A DNA stretch of 64,000 bases from Paraburkholderia podalyriae (GTDB lineage: Bacteria > Pseudomonadota > Gammaproteobacteria > Burkholderiales > Burkholderiaceae), in assembly GCF_014397785.1 (NCBI RefSeq), contig NZ_VZQQ01000016.1:62001-126000 (forward strand). Direction: 5' to 3'. The translations under genes and the position numbers were made by a program. The notes beneath the pieces are model-generated. The model had not been told where the DNA came from. It searched no databases and saw only the letters and a list, made by a program, of their open reading frames with translations. Below, piece after piece: positions 33,502-42,675 of this stretch; position 1 is the stretch's first letter; each line of letters starts with the position of its first letter.

Positions 33502-34401
33502 ATGGCTCTCTCTCCGTTGCCTCCACTCGCATGTCTGCAAGCATTCGAAGCTAGCGCCCGTTATCTGAGCTTCACTCGTGCGGGGCAGGAACTGCACCTA
33601 TCCACCAGTGCTGTGAGCCGCCAGATATCTCAACTCGAAGAATTCCTGGGGCGCCGGCTGTTCGTGCGGGAGCACAACACCCTAAGGCTCACGCCAGCAG
33701 GGGAAACGTATGCGGTGGATGTGCGGCGCATGTTGGAGCTGTGCACTAGCGCTACGTCGAGTCTGATGGCTCGCGTTGTCAGGTCTCGCCTCACGGTGTC
33801 CTGCACAGCTGGCATCTCGGTATTCTGGCTCGCGCCCAGAATCGGCTCGTTTATCGACGCAAATCCCGATGTGGACCTGCGCATCATTGTGCGGGACCAC
33901 TTTGGAGCCGTCTCGCCAGCGGAATACGACGTAGGTATTTTTTATCTGCGCGACCCCGAGGTTCCCGGAACGCATACACGGAAGCTCTTCGACGAAGAGG
34001 TGTTTCCCGTTTGTTCGCCGACCTATCTTGATGGGCGCAAGCTGAAGCCAGTGGAACTACTGTCCTGCACGCTGCTTGTTCTGGAGGACGCGGAACGTAG
34101 CTGGATGTCCTGGCACACCTGGTTCGAACAGGCGGGGCTTGAACGACCAGCGCTCAATCAAACCATCATTGTCAACAGCTACCCACTCATCGTGCAGCTC
34201 GCGACGCATGGCAAGGGCGTCGCGCTCGGTTGGAACCGGGTCATTGACCCGCTCCTTGAGCACGGCGCACTCGTCAGGGCATCGGACTCTCACGCCACCA
34301 TGGGCGGCTCATACTTTGTCACCTGGCCATCAGAGCGTGCGGAAACACCTGCCACACGTCGTTTCCGTGAATGGGTAATCGGTCAGACACTCACACCCTG
34401 A
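33502..34401 (+). CDS. LysR-family transcriptional regulator (GcvA-like)
   Basis: 299 residues from the ATG at 33502 (MALSPLPPLACLQAFEASAR). The winged helix LSFTRAGQELHLSTSAVSRQISQLEEFLGRRLFVREHNTLRLTPAGETY is typical, and the effector domain follows. The subgroup resembles GcvA and AmpR. It lies upstream of and in line with the transporter-amidohydrolase-reductase-dehydratase genes, and is the likely regulator of this hydroxyproline cluster. The frame is open to 33403, but similarity begins at this ATG. Confidence 0.88.
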   Translation: MALSPLPPLACLQAFEASARYLSFTRAGQELHLSTSAVSRQISQLEEFLGRRLFVREHNTLRLTPAGETYAVDVRRMLELCTSATSSLMARVVRSRLTVSCTAGISVFWLAPRIGSFIDANPDVDLRIIVRDHFGAVSPAEYDVGIFYLRDPEVPGTHTRKLFDEEVFPVCSPTYLDGRKLKPVELLSCTLLVLEDAERSWMSWHTWFEQAGLERPALNQTIIVNSYPLIVQLATHGKGVALGWNRVIDPLLEHGALVRASDSHATMGGSYFVTWPSERAETPATRRFREWVIGQTLTP

Positions 34402-34551
34402 CGTCTCCGTTCAAGCCTCTCGATGCGGTTGCGTTTTTTGCAAGCGCGTTTGCGAATTTAGCGTTATGCGGTCGTCACGCCAAAAATTACATTGATTGCG
34501 TGACGAACCGCGAACGCTCATCTCGCTAATCGACAATTGAGAGAGGTCTAT

Positions 34552-35847
34552 ATGGCAACGAGTGCATCAAGCGGCATGCTGGTGGGCGAGCCGCCCATAA
34601 GGACAGTGACGCGCCGGAAGGCGATTTTCGCGACTGTCATTGGCAGCGGCCTGGAGTGGTTCGATTTTTCCGGGTACGCGTTCTTCGCAGCAACCATCGG
34701 CAAGTTATTTTTCCCCGCAGGCAACGAGACAACGTCGCTGCTGCTATCACTGGCAACTTTCGGCGTTGGTTTCGTGATGCGACCGCTCGGCGGCATCGCG
34801 TTCGGCATCTACGGCGACAGGGTGGGTCGCAAGCGGGCGCTGTCGCTCGCCATGCTCATCATGGCGCTCGGCTCGGGCATCATTGCTTTCGCCCCTACGT
34901 ACCAATCTATCGGCATCGCCGCGCCGTGTCTTATCGTCGTCGCGCGATTGCTGCAGGGGCTATCCGCCGGCGGTGAAATGGGCGGCGCTACCGCGTTCCT
35001 TACCGAGCATGCTCCAGCTAAACGTCGTGCTTTCTATTCGAGCTGGATTCAGACGAGTATCGGTTTCGCCGTGGTCATCGGCAGCCTTACCGGCACGCTC
35101 ATCACGTCGAGCATGTCGGCTGATTCGCTGACCGCATGGGGATGGCGTATTCCGTTTTTCATCGGCATGCTGGTGGCTCCGGTTGGATACTACATTCGGC
35201 TGAAAATCGAGGAAACGCCCGAGTTCGTATCGGAGAAGCGCCACACCAACACGCCGCTGCGTGACGTCATCCGCGAGTATCCCCGCCAGGTGCTCTCCAG
35301 TCTGCTGATGGTCGTACTGTGGACCGTCTGCACGTACGTCATCCTGTTCTACATCCCGACTTATGTTGTGAAGTATCTGCACATGACCCAGCGTGAGGGC
35401 TTCACGTCGGGCGTCGTCAGCGGTGTCGTGCTGATGGTCATGGCGCCCGTGTTCGGGGCACTGTCGGATAAGGTCGGCAAGCGGAGGGTCCTGTCGGTTG
35501 CTGCGCTCGTTATTCTGGTTGCCAGCTATCCACTGTTCTCGCATCTGATTAAATCGCCCGACTTTGCCACGCTGCTGACCTTCCAGGCGATTTTCGGCGT
35601 ACTGATTGCTGCATACACCGGCCCGATTCTGGCTCTCTTCACGGAAATGTTCCCGAGCCGCGTCCGTGCGACCGGACTGTCTTTGGCCTACAACGGCGCA
35701 GTGACCATCTTCGGTGGCTTTGCCGGTTTCATCATCACCTGGCTCACCCAACACACGGGTGACGCCGAGTCTGCGTCTTATTACATCATCTTCGCCGCGG
35801 TGGTTAGCCTGCTCGGCATCTTGCTGACAAAGCCATCCCAGGCTTGA
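34552..35847 (+). CDS. MHS-family MFS transporter
   Basis: 431 residues with 12 helices. Metabolite:H+ symporter signatures are GSGLEWFDFSGYAFFA in helix 1, RPLGGIAFGIYGDRVGRKRAL between helices 2 and 3, and EMFPSRVRATGLSLAYN in helix 10-11. GAGAGG precedes the ATG at 34552; the frame also allows a start at 34537. The relatives include proline/betaine (ProP) and dicarboxylate carriers. From its neighbours I infer import of hydroxyproline or a hydroxyproline-containing peptide. The amidohydrolase gene starts 10 bp after its stop. Confidence 0.87.
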   Translation: MATSASSGMLVGEPPIRTVTRRKAIFATVIGSGLEWFDFSGYAFFAATIGKLFFPAGNETTSLLLSLATFGVGFVMRPLGGIAFGIYGDRVGRKRALSLAMLIMALGSGIIAFAPTYQSIGIAAPCLIVVARLLQGLSAGGEMGGATAFLTEHAPAKRRAFYSSWIQTSIGFAVVIGSLTGTLITSSMSADSLTAWGWRIPFFIGMLVAPVGYYIRLKIEETPEFVSEKRHTNTPLRDVIREYPRQVLSSLLMVVLWTVCTYVILFYIPTYVVKYLHMTQREGFTSGVVSGVVLMVMAPVFGALSDKVGKRRVLSVAALVILVASYPLFSHLIKSPDFATLLTFQAIFGVLIAAYTGPILALFTEMFPSRVRATGLSLAYNGAVTIFGGFAGFIITWLTQHTGDAESASYYIIFAAVVSLLGILLTKPSQA

Positions 35848-35857
35848 GGAATTTCAC

Positions 35858-37117
35858 ATGAGCATGTTGGTAATCGAAGGGGTGAATGTTTTCGACCCCG
35901 CAACGAAGAAACGCCAGACAAACGTCAATGTCTGCATCGCCGACGGGAAGATTGCGGCAATAGGACAGATACCGTCGTCGTTTGTCGGTGCCCGCAGAAT
36001 GAGCCTCCCCGGGCGCACCGTTTTGCCGGGTTTCATCGACCTGCATGTCCACGTTGTCGCGTCGAATGCGAATCTGGGCGCTAACGCGATGATGCCAAAC
36101 TTTCTGGCTGCGCTTAAAACGTTGCCCATCCTGCGCGGCATGCTGAATCGCGGGTTCACCACCGTTCGTGATGCAGGTGGCGCTGACTTTGCAATGTGCG
36201 ATGCTGTCAACAGCGGCGTGCTTTGGGGCCCGCGCATCCTGTCTTCGGGCAAGGCGTTATCGCAGACCGGTGGGCACGGCGACTTCCGTCAGCGCAATGA
36301 CAAGCTTGACGATGCCTGCGGGTGCCTGGGACGTCAGGGAGCGATTGCCCGGGTGGTCGATGGTGTCGAGGCGATGCGCCTGGCAGTACGCGAAGAACTC
36401 CTCAAAGGTGCCTCCCAAATCAAGATAATGGCGTCGGGCGGTGTCGCTTCGCCCAACGACCCCATCACGAACACCCAGTATTCGGAAGATGAAATCCGTG
36501 CCGCGGTTCAGGAAGCGGCGGCGGCCGGGACTTACGTGATGGCGCACGCCTACACCGCTCGTGCCGTCCGGCGCGCCGTCGAGTGCGGGGTGAAATGTAT
36601 CGAGCACGGAAACCTCATCGACGAGGAGACTGCCCGTCTGCTGGCGGAGCGCGGCGTAGCGGTTGTGCCCACAATCGCTACTCTCGACCGTCTCATTGAA
36701 CAAGGTCCCGCGCTTGGTTTCCCCGTTGAATCGCTCGCAAAGATTGAGGGAGCGCGCTCCGTCGGCCGGCAGGCACTTGCGCTGATGGCGCGCGAAGGCG
36801 TGAAGGTCGGGTTCGGCTCGGACATGCTGGGCGAGCTGCACGCCTTCCAGTCCGACGAGTTCGCGGTTCGGGCAGAAATCGTCGGCAACGTTGAGGCCAT
36901 CCGGTCGGCAACCTGCGTTGCCGCCGAAATCACGGGTGAAGCAGGCGTGCGGGGAACGGTCGCCGTCGGAGCCGTGGCTGACCTCATCGTGGTCGACGGT
37001 GACCCGATTGAGGACATTTCCCTTCTGCTAGGGCAAGGCGAACACATCCCCGTGGTCATCAAGGCTGGGGTGTGTATGAAGGAAGCCGGCCGACTGCTCG
37101 AACCCATCGCAGAGTGA
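35858..37117 (+). CDS. Amidohydrolase-superfamily enzyme, prolidase-like
   Basis: 419 residues. A binuclear-metal amidohydrolase: His63 and His65 (DLHVHV), the bridging Lys189 (IKIMASGG), His230 (MAHAY), His250 (IEHG) and Asp322 (GFGSD) are all in place. The pattern QTGGHGD and SGGVASPNDPI matches the imidodipeptidase (X-Pro dipeptidase) branch of this superfamily. Given the two hydroxyproline enzymes downstream, it may release hydroxyproline from a dipeptide or acyl derivative. This link is inference. Amidohydrolases of other specificity share the motifs. Confidence 0.8.
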   Translation: MSMLVIEGVNVFDPATKKRQTNVNVCIADGKIAAIGQIPSSFVGARRMSLPGRTVLPGFIDLHVHVVASNANLGANAMMPNFLAALKTLPILRGMLNRGFTTVRDAGGADFAMCDAVNSGVLWGPRILSSGKALSQTGGHGDFRQRNDKLDDACGCLGRQGAIARVVDGVEAMRLAVREELLKGASQIKIMASGGVASPNDPITNTQYSEDEIRAAVQEAAAAGTYVMAHAYTARAVRRAVECGVKCIEHGNLIDEETARLLAERGVAVVPTIATLDRLIEQGPALGFPVESLAKIEGARSVGRQALALMAREGVKVGFGSDMLGELHAFQSDEFAVRAEIVGNVEAIRSATCVAAEITGEAGVRGTVAVGAVADLIVVDGDPIEDISLLLGQGEHIPVVIKAGVCMKEAGRLLEPIAE

Positions 37118-37170
37118 ACTGCTGGCGCGCGCCACGGGTCGCGCCCACCCCTCCAAAGGCGAAACCGAAC

Positions 37171-38118
37171 ATGACCTCTCTCAGCACCCGAAGTTTCGAC
37201 GCCCACGCAACAGCTGCACTGCTGGACTATCCCTCGCTGGTGCGCGTTCTTCGGGAGACCATCATCGAATACGGCGCGGGACACATCGTGAGTCCTGAGC
37301 GGCTGGCCATTCCGATGCAAGACGGCGGCCTGATGTTATCGATGCCTGCTAGTGCCAAAGACATCGCCATCCATAAGTTAGTGACCGTGTGTCCTTCGAA
37401 TGGGAAGCGCCAGCTTCCGACCATCCATGGTCAGGTCATCGCATGCGACGCGCACACTGGGGAAATGTTGTTCGTGCTCGACGGGCCGACCGTGACCGGG
37501 CGGCGAACGGCAGCGGTCTCTGTGCTGGGCATCCAGACCCTGCATGACATGGCTCCGTGTGAAATTCTCATCATCGGCACTGGGAAACAGGCGGCCAACC
37601 ACGCGGAAGCTCTCGCGGCCTCCTTCCCGGAAGCCAAACTGTTCGCAAAGGGCACCTCGCCGGCAGCAGCGGAGGCCTTCGTGGCCCGGAGCCGGTCGGT
37701 AGCACCGAACCTGTCTGTCCTTGATGGCGATGTGATTCCCGAGAGCATTGAAGTCGTCATCACTTTGACAACCAGCAAGTCTCCGGTCTACACGTTGCCG
37801 GCGCGACCCGGCCGTCTCGTCGTCGGGGTCGGCGCTTTCACGGCAGACGCAGCGGAAATCGGCAAGGAAACCGTCGGCGGAAGTTGCGTGGTCGTAGACG
37901 ACCCCGTCGGCGCAAAGCATGAAGCGGGTGACCTTATCCAGGCCAAGGTCGACTGGACCTCAGTTTCTCCGCTTGCCAAGGCACTGGCCGGCGAGCTGAA
38001 GCCGGGTGCGCCGATTCTGTTCAAGAGCGTTGGCTGCGCTGCGTGGGACCTGGCCGCGTGCCGCGTAGCACGTAAAGCGCTCGACGCAAACGCCTGTCAA
38101 GTCGGCGCTGACGTATAA
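37171..38118 (+). CDS. lhpI: Delta1-pyrroline-2-carboxylate reductase (ornithine cyclodeaminase / mu-crystallin family)
   Basis: 315 residues from the ATG at 37171 (MTSLSTRSFDAHATA). The mu-crystallin-like NAD(P)-binding fold shows ILIIGTGKQAANHAEAL, and VGVGAFTADAAEIGKETV and FKSVGCAAWDLAACRVA belong to the family core. Bacterial members next to a trans-3-hydroxyproline dehydratase reduce delta1-pyrroline-2-carboxylate to L-proline, which I propose here; true ornithine cyclodeaminase would be the alternative. It lies 53 bp after the amidohydrolase and 78 bp before the dehydratase. Confidence 0.82.
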   Translation: MTSLSTRSFDAHATAALLDYPSLVRVLRETIIEYGAGHIVSPERLAIPMQDGGLMLSMPASAKDIAIHKLVTVCPSNGKRQLPTIHGQVIACDAHTGEMLFVLDGPTVTGRRTAAVSVLGIQTLHDMAPCEILIIGTGKQAANHAEALAASFPEAKLFAKGTSPAAAEAFVARSRSVAPNLSVLDGDVIPESIEVVITLTTSKSPVYTLPARPGRLVVGVGAFTADAAEIGKETVGGSCVVVDDPVGAKHEAGDLIQAKVDWTSVSPLAKALAGELKPGAPILFKSVGCAAWDLAACRVARKALDANACQVGADV

Positions 38119-38196
38119 GAAGCGCCGATTTAAATTGCTTGCCGGTTCCGTACGGCGAGTAAAAGCAGGATACCCACCGACTTCACTGAAGCAGAC

Positions 38197-39204
38197 ATGA
38201 AAATCACACGCACCATCTCGACTGTTGAAGTCCACACCGGCGGTGAAGCATTCCGCATCGTTACCAGTGGCTTGCCGCGCCTGCCTGGCGACACTATCGT
38301 CAAGCGACGTGCATGGCTGAAGGAAAACGCCGACGATATCCGCCGGGCCCTGATGTTCGAACCGCGTGGGCATGCCGATATGTACGGCGGCTATCTGACG
38401 GAGCCGGTTAGCCCGAACGCTGATTTCGGCATCATCTTTGTTCACAACGAAGGTTATAGCGACCATTGCGGCCACGGTGTCATCGCGCTGTCGACGGCGG
38501 CGGTGGAGCTTGGCTGGGTGCGACGTCAGGTGCCCGAGACACGCGTCGGTATCGATGCGCCGTGCGGATTCATCGAGGCATTCGTGCAGTGGGACGGCGA
38601 ACACGCGGGCAATGTCCGTTTCGTTAATGTGCCGTCCTTCATCTGGAAACAGGACGTGACGGTCGAGACGCCGTCGTTTGGTTCGGTGACTGGCGATATT
38701 GCGTTCGGCGGCGCATTCTACTTTTACACCGATGGTCAGCCACATGGACTCGAAGTTCGTGAATCGTCGGTGGATGAACTCATCCGTTTTGGTGGGGAAG
38801 TAAAGGAAGCTGCGAACAAGGCGTTCCCGGTCGTGCACCCTGATATCCCTGAAATCAACCATATCTACGGAACCATTATCGCTAACGCACCGCGGCACGA
38901 GGGTTCCACGCAAGCCAACTGCTGCGTATTCGCCGACCGCGAAGTGGACCGTTCACCGACCGGCTCAGGTACCGGCGGACGCGTCGCTCAGCTATATCTG
39001 CGCGGTAAGTTGGGAAAGGGCGACACGCTCGTGAACGAGTCCATCATCGGCACGGTATTCAAAGGACGGGTGCTGAGCGAGACGACGGTGGGCGATTTCA
39101 GGGCAGTCATCCCCGAGGTAGAAGGCAACGCTTTCGTTTGCGGCTTTGCGAATTGGATTGTGGACGAGCGTGACCCTCTGACTTACGGGTTCCTGGTTCG
39201 ATAG
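38197..39204 (+). CDS. lhpH: Trans-3-hydroxy-L-proline dehydratase (proline racemase family)
   Basis: 335 residues. Proline racemases and 4-hydroxyproline epimerases use two cysteines. Here Cys91 (DHCGHG) is kept, but the second motif reads DRSPTGSGTGGR, with Thr255 in place of cysteine. The Cys/Thr pair is the signature of trans-3-hydroxy-L-proline dehydratases, which form delta1-pyrroline-2-carboxylate. That product is the substrate of the reductase encoded just upstream. The last gene of the cluster; a GC-rich hairpin lies 85 bp downstream. Confidence 0.88.
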   Translation: MKITRTISTVEVHTGGEAFRIVTSGLPRLPGDTIVKRRAWLKENADDIRRALMFEPRGHADMYGGYLTEPVSPNADFGIIFVHNEGYSDHCGHGVIALSTAAVELGWVRRQVPETRVGIDAPCGFIEAFVQWDGEHAGNVRFVNVPSFIWKQDVTVETPSFGSVTGDIAFGGAFYFYTDGQPHGLEVRESSVDELIRFGGEVKEAANKAFPVVHPDIPEINHIYGTIIANAPRHEGSTQANCCVFADREVDRSPTGSGTGGRVAQLYLRGKLGKGDTLVNESIIGTVFKGRVLSETTVGDFRAVIPEVEGNAFVCGFANWIVDERDPLTYGFLVR

Positions 39205-39561
39205 ACAGATTGCAATGCTTGTGCAACTGACACGAGCAATGCTTACACTTCGATGCCCCAATGACCGCTTTCTCAGGACGCCGACGCCGGCTCCGCATCT
39301 CGTTTCGGAGCCTTCGCGGATGAGGGCGCGCGGGTGACGAGCAACCCGTCTGTAGCGCAACCCGAGTCATCTCGACGGAAAGAGTGCCGAGCTGACTTGC
39401 AACCGATAAGATGCACTGGTCAGAACCTTGTTTTCATGCCGATTCTTGCGACCAACGTAGGCCACAGTCCGACCGCCGCAGGAAGTGGGGCGTAGCAGCG
39501 GCGGGCAGCTGTAGAACTCGGCGTACACAGCGTCGAACAATCTCGCGAGACTCTCTCGCCA
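39205..39561. other. Gene-poor gap after the hydroxyproline cluster, with a hairpin at 39289-39312
   Basis: GGCTCCG (39289-39295) and CGGAGCC (39306-39312) form a stem that may end the operon, without a T run. Otherwise I see no supported gene. Confidence 0.5.
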
Positions 39562-39948
39562 CTACAACGTGGGCAATCGCTCAAAGCGGTCAAAGCGAGC
39601 AAATGGCGGCTGCAGTTCGGCCACCTCAAGCTCGTCGACCAGCGCTGCGGACATGCCTTCGCTTAGCCATGCACACATGTTGTCAAGCTGTTCCGGTGAA
39701 CCCTGCAGCATCACCTCCACGGAACCGTCCATGCGGTTCCGAACCCAGCCGGTGATGCCCACTGCCTGGGCCTGGCGTACGCAGGCTTCCCGATAACCGA
39801 TGCCCTGCACCTGGCCGCGCACCTGCACGAGCCGTGTTTCAAGAATCTCATCGTCGTTGGCAGGTTCCATGCGTGTAGCCCTTTCAAGTGCTGGCGCAGC
39901 TTCGACTTTCAATGAAGCGGGGTCCGTTCTAGTCGCATACTTGCTCAT
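39562..39948 (-). CDS. acyP: Acylphosphatase
   Basis: Hydrolyses acyl phosphates such as carbamoyl or acetyl phosphate. The domain covers the C-terminal 90 residues: VRGQVQGIGYREACVRQAQ contains the catalytic Arg (YRE), and GWVRNRMDGSVEV the catalytic Asn. Two starts are possible. The ATG at 39948 has GGGAG close by and gives 128 residues with a 26-residue N-terminal extension. The ATG at 39870 gives 102 residues, close to the normal length of about 95. I give the longer because of its ribosome-binding site. It is convergent with the dehydratase gene. Confidence 0.85.
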   Translation of the reverse strand: MSKYATRTDPASLKVEAAPALERATRMEPANDDEILETRLVQVRGQVQGIGYREACVRQAQAVGITGWVRNRMDGSVEVMLQGSPEQLDNMCAWLSEGMSAALVDELEVAELQPPFARFDRFERLPTL

Positions 39949-40247
39949 TTTCTCCCGCAGCCTTTCCTTGGAGATACCTAGGAACCCGCTGTCCGGAAAT
40001 CGCGTCCGGCGATGCCGACCAGGCTCATGGTATGCGTATTGCTGCGTTGAACAATTGCGCTGCCAGTTTAAGTAAGGTGCCTGGATGGTCGACCGTACTA
40101 CTGGTCGATGAAGCCTGAATATTCCGCGTCCGCTTCGGCTGCTGGGTTGAAGAGGAAGCATACCGCGTGCTCAAGACCGGGGCGCTGATACAAGTTGGGT
40201 CAACCTCCCCACCGGGGACTCTGTAAATTGTTGGAAGAGGAGCTGCC

Positions 40248-40676
40248 ATGGAACGAACCGGAAGCATCGAAATTCTGTTCGTCGCGGGCTTTGGTCCAAT
40301 CGTCCGTGATGCGTGGGCAAGCCGCAAGCTCTACGGCGAGCATCTTGGCATCCCCTTCAAAGTGGAGGGCGGCAGTTATCTCCATACGGAGGCTCTCGAT
40401 GGCGCGAAAAGCTTTGCCCTCTGGCCTCTCTCTCAGGCAGCCCAGTCCTGCTTTGGCAAGGAGGTCTGGCCCGACGACATTCTTGTTCCACAAGCCTGGC
40501 TCGAGTTCGATGTGGAGAACGTCGAGAAAGCAACAACGGAGCTTGAGTCGCGAGGATATCGAATGCTCGTCAAGTCCAGGAAAGAACCTTGGGGGCAGAC
40601 AGTCAGTCGTTTCATCTCACCGGAAGGATTACTGCTGGGTATCACTTTCACCCCGGGGATGCGAGAAGCAAAGTAG
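40248..40676 (+). CDS. VOC-superfamily (glyoxalase/bleomycin-resistance-like) protein
   Basis: 142 residues starting MERTGSIEILFVAGFG, with AGAGGAG just upstream. The segment RDAWASRKLYGEHLGIPFKVEGGSYLHTEALDGAKSFALWP is the first beta-alpha-beta-beta-beta module; WLEFDVENVEKATTELESRGYRML and WGQTVSRFISPEGLLLGIT form the second. The PWGQT and PEG elements are typical of VOC metalloproteins. The role is unknown. It is divergent from the acylphosphatase gene across a 300-bp gap. Confidence 0.8.
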   Translation: MERTGSIEILFVAGFGPIVRDAWASRKLYGEHLGIPFKVEGGSYLHTEALDGAKSFALWPLSQAAQSCFGKEVWPDDILVPQAWLEFDVENVEKATTELESRGYRMLVKSRKEPWGQTVSRFISPEGLLLGITFTPGMREAK

Positions 40677-40829
40677 CATCGACCTGACACAAAAAATGTG
40701 CCCTGACAGGGGGTAGTGTCCGGACTGTGGTCCTGCCGGGCGAGCAATTACTGGCCGCAGAACCCGATGGCCGGCCAGTACGCCGATGTGTTGCAAATGG
40801 TCCATACGCCGAGGCGGCCCACATGCCAG

Positions 40830-41060
40830 TTACAGAGCCGTCGCGTACGAGCCGCTTGTCTTACCACGACTTCCGCAGCGTCGCTTCTGGTTTGGCGCAT
40901 CTTCATCGAACAGTTCATCGTCCTCTGACTGCAGGATGTGGGCCGTGGTGTCAGGCGCCGGCGAGCCGGAGGTGTGCGGGGCATTTCGTGGTCGCGGTCG
41001 CTCATCTTTATCGTCGGTGCGGCCTACGTCGCGCGTCTGTTTCTTTCGATGATTCGTCAT
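40830..41060 (-). CDS. Small hydrophilic protein of unknown function (76 aa)
   Basis: Starts MTNHRKKQTRDVGRTDDKDE from the ATG at 41060 with a perfect GGAGGAAACT ribosome-binding site. The protein is highly charged, with Lys/Arg, Asp/Glu and Pro/Ser-rich segments and no hydrophobic core, so it is probably disordered. The gene lies just after, and partly under, the truncated PRC-barrel frame on the same strand. No family is recognised. Confidence 0.5.
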   Translation of the reverse strand: MTNHRKKQTRDVGRTDDKDERPRPRNAPHTSGSPAPDTTAHILQSEDDELFDEDAPNQKRRCGSRGKTSGSYATAL

Positions 41061-41286
41061 AGTTTCCTCCGTGACCGAGGCAACGCCCGATGTACTGGGC
41101 CTGCCTGTGCGGCATGATGTCGGATATTTGGCCAATCTCTGCTCCGTCCGAAGAGACCACCTTGTTGCCATCCAGAGTCGACGCAGCCATCACCTCCGGC
41201 CCCGGCCCTGCACCCACTCCACCGCCGACGATGTTCGCACCGGAACCGCCCGTCCGCGACGGTATTTTGGGGTCGTGGATTGTCAT
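41008..41286 (-). pseudogene. Truncated PRC-barrel domain protein
   Basis: From the ATG at 41286 (strong AGGAGA), a Gly-rich start MTIHDPKIPSRTGGSGANIV leads to MAASTLDGNKVVSSDGAEIGQISDIM, the first half of a PRC barrel. After ISDIM the expected LDV-type continuation is missing and the frame runs through unrelated sequence into the next gene. A deletion removed about 70 codons of the barrel. PRC-barrel proteins of this kind are often stress-related in Burkholderia; here the product can hardly fold. Confidence 0.6.
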
Positions 41287-41629
41287 GGTCGTCTCCTGAA
41301 CAGTTGATGCACGGACGCGCGCAACGCGCATGCCACGGCGGAAGCCCTTTTTGTGCCCGACATGCGGCGACTGCTGCCGTGACCGTGACGGCAGCCGGCT
41401 CGTGCGAGACGGTCGGAGTCCAGGGTCACAGGGCAAGCTTGGCCGGCAGGTCTGCAGCCGTCTGCAGTACCGGTGATGAACAATGTCTGTCCGTGGGATG
41501 ACGTGCGCACCGCGCTGCCGGTCAATGGCAGGAGCCAGACACGTGACCCGACCGAGGTGCCGGTGAGTGGCGACAAGCCGAACCGCGTGCGAGGCCCTGT
41601 CCGATGAGAACTGCATGACATGCTGTCGC
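41287..41629. other. Gap upstream of the PRC-barrel remnant
   Basis: About 340 bp in which I see no supported gene. The promoter of the minus-strand genes at 40830-41286 is expected here. Confidence 0.4.
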
Positions 41630-41893
41630 TTACGCTTGGCCTGCGCATAGCCAGACGACGTCCACGTCGAGAAGTTCAGAAAGGCGCGCACAATCGGTAC
41701 TCTTCGGAACGGTAACTCCGGCGCGCCAAAGGGTCACCTCGCGTTCTGGTACGCCGAGTGACCTGGCCACTCGACCGGAGGTCACCTTGGCGCGCTTGAT
41801 GGTCATGTCCAGTCTTGCTGCGAAGGCCCGCCTGGAGCCGTTGTGTTTGAGAATGCCTAGCAGATGTGCATCTAAATTCAGACGACGATTCAT
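41630..41893 (-). CDS. Small helix-turn-helix protein (87 aa)
   Basis: 87 residues from the ATG at 41893 (MNRRLNLDAHLLGILKHN). A central helix-turn-helix, TSGRVARSLGVPEREVTLWRAGVTVPKSTDCARLSELLDVDVVWL, resembles the XRE/Cro type, including a WRxG-V-P turn and a helix ending in LDV. It probably binds DNA or is a remnant regulator. The stop codon is close to unrelated sequence. There is no partner gene that would suggest a toxin-antitoxin pair. Confidence 0.6.
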   Translation of the reverse strand: MNRRLNLDAHLLGILKHNGSRRAFAARLDMTIKRAKVTSGRVARSLGVPEREVTLWRAGVTVPKSTDCARLSELLDVDVVWLCAGQA

Positions 41894-42675
41894 GACGTGC
41901 AATGCTCCGTGTAACTCATGACACGACTTCGATGTTGAGGCTTGAAGTCGAACGCCGTCAACCGGGCTGGCATGTCGTTCGCGTGAACTTCAATGCGCCT
42001 GAACGCCCGTTGCGGCGCGTCTGCCCCGGTTTGAGTTAACGCTTTAAATGCCCGGTGTAATCGACACGGATGCCGTTTTCCCTATCCCGTACAGGGCCAG
42101 AAGTTAGTCCGCCGCTTTCTTCGAGTGAAGTAGCAGCGCAATGACAACGCTCGCAGACGTAGGTCTGTCGGAAAACTTACCCGAAGGGCGGCACCTGTCC
42201 GTGCATCACCGGCTTTGGTCATCAGCGGGTCCGGAAGTTCCACTGGCGAATATCTGCTTTGCGTGGAAAAGAGCGGCGTACTGTTCCACGACCTCGTCAC
42301 ACATCGCGATGATGGTCTCCGGCGAAAGCGCCATCGCAACAAGGATGCAGAAGCATCCAGCAGGTGGCTGGCGAGAGAAAAAACATCCTTCTTCAAGGGT
42401 GCCCCGGATAGGCAGATTCAATTGGCACCCCGACCGCTACCGTCCTCTAATTGAATTTTCGTCGTTTGTAGCTCGTGCATCTGTCGACGTCCGCAGAGCA
42501 CCCTTACGCAGCCCAGCGCTGAGGACGTTGTGCGGGCTCGCGGCCGAGACCAATACGCCTGCGGAGCCGGTGTCGAAAATGCAGCCGACCCGAGAGCTTC
42601 CAGGCGACGCGCTTCATCAGTTGGTCACCGTTGCGGAACATGCTGGCGTTGGGCATACATCTTCCGGAGGCGAAC
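41894..42675. other. Long gene-poor region between the HTH gene and the phasin gene
   Basis: About 780 bp. Only one short minus-strand frame (42206-42334) has good coding character; the plus-strand open frame here has poor codon use and no recognisable motif. The phasin promoter must lie near the right end. Confidence 0.4.
42206..42334 (-). CDS. Possible 42-residue protein or gene fragment
   Basis: The frame MALSPETIIAMCDEVVEQYA has GC-ending codons and an amphipathic helix pattern, unlike the sequence just upstream of it. There is no clear ribosome-binding site, so it may be a 3' fragment of a lost gene. No family is recognised. Confidence 0.3.
   Translation of the reverse strand: MALSPETIIAMCDEVVEQYAALFHAKQIFASGTSGPADDQSR

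Noticed and set aside
38197..39204. 4-hydroxyproline epimerase or proline racemase
   Set aside because: The second catalytic cysteine is Thr255 (SPTGSGT), which indicates the dehydratase type.
41630..41893. Antitoxin of a toxin-antitoxin pair
   Set aside because: No small toxin-like gene lies next to the helix-turn-helix gene on the same strand.
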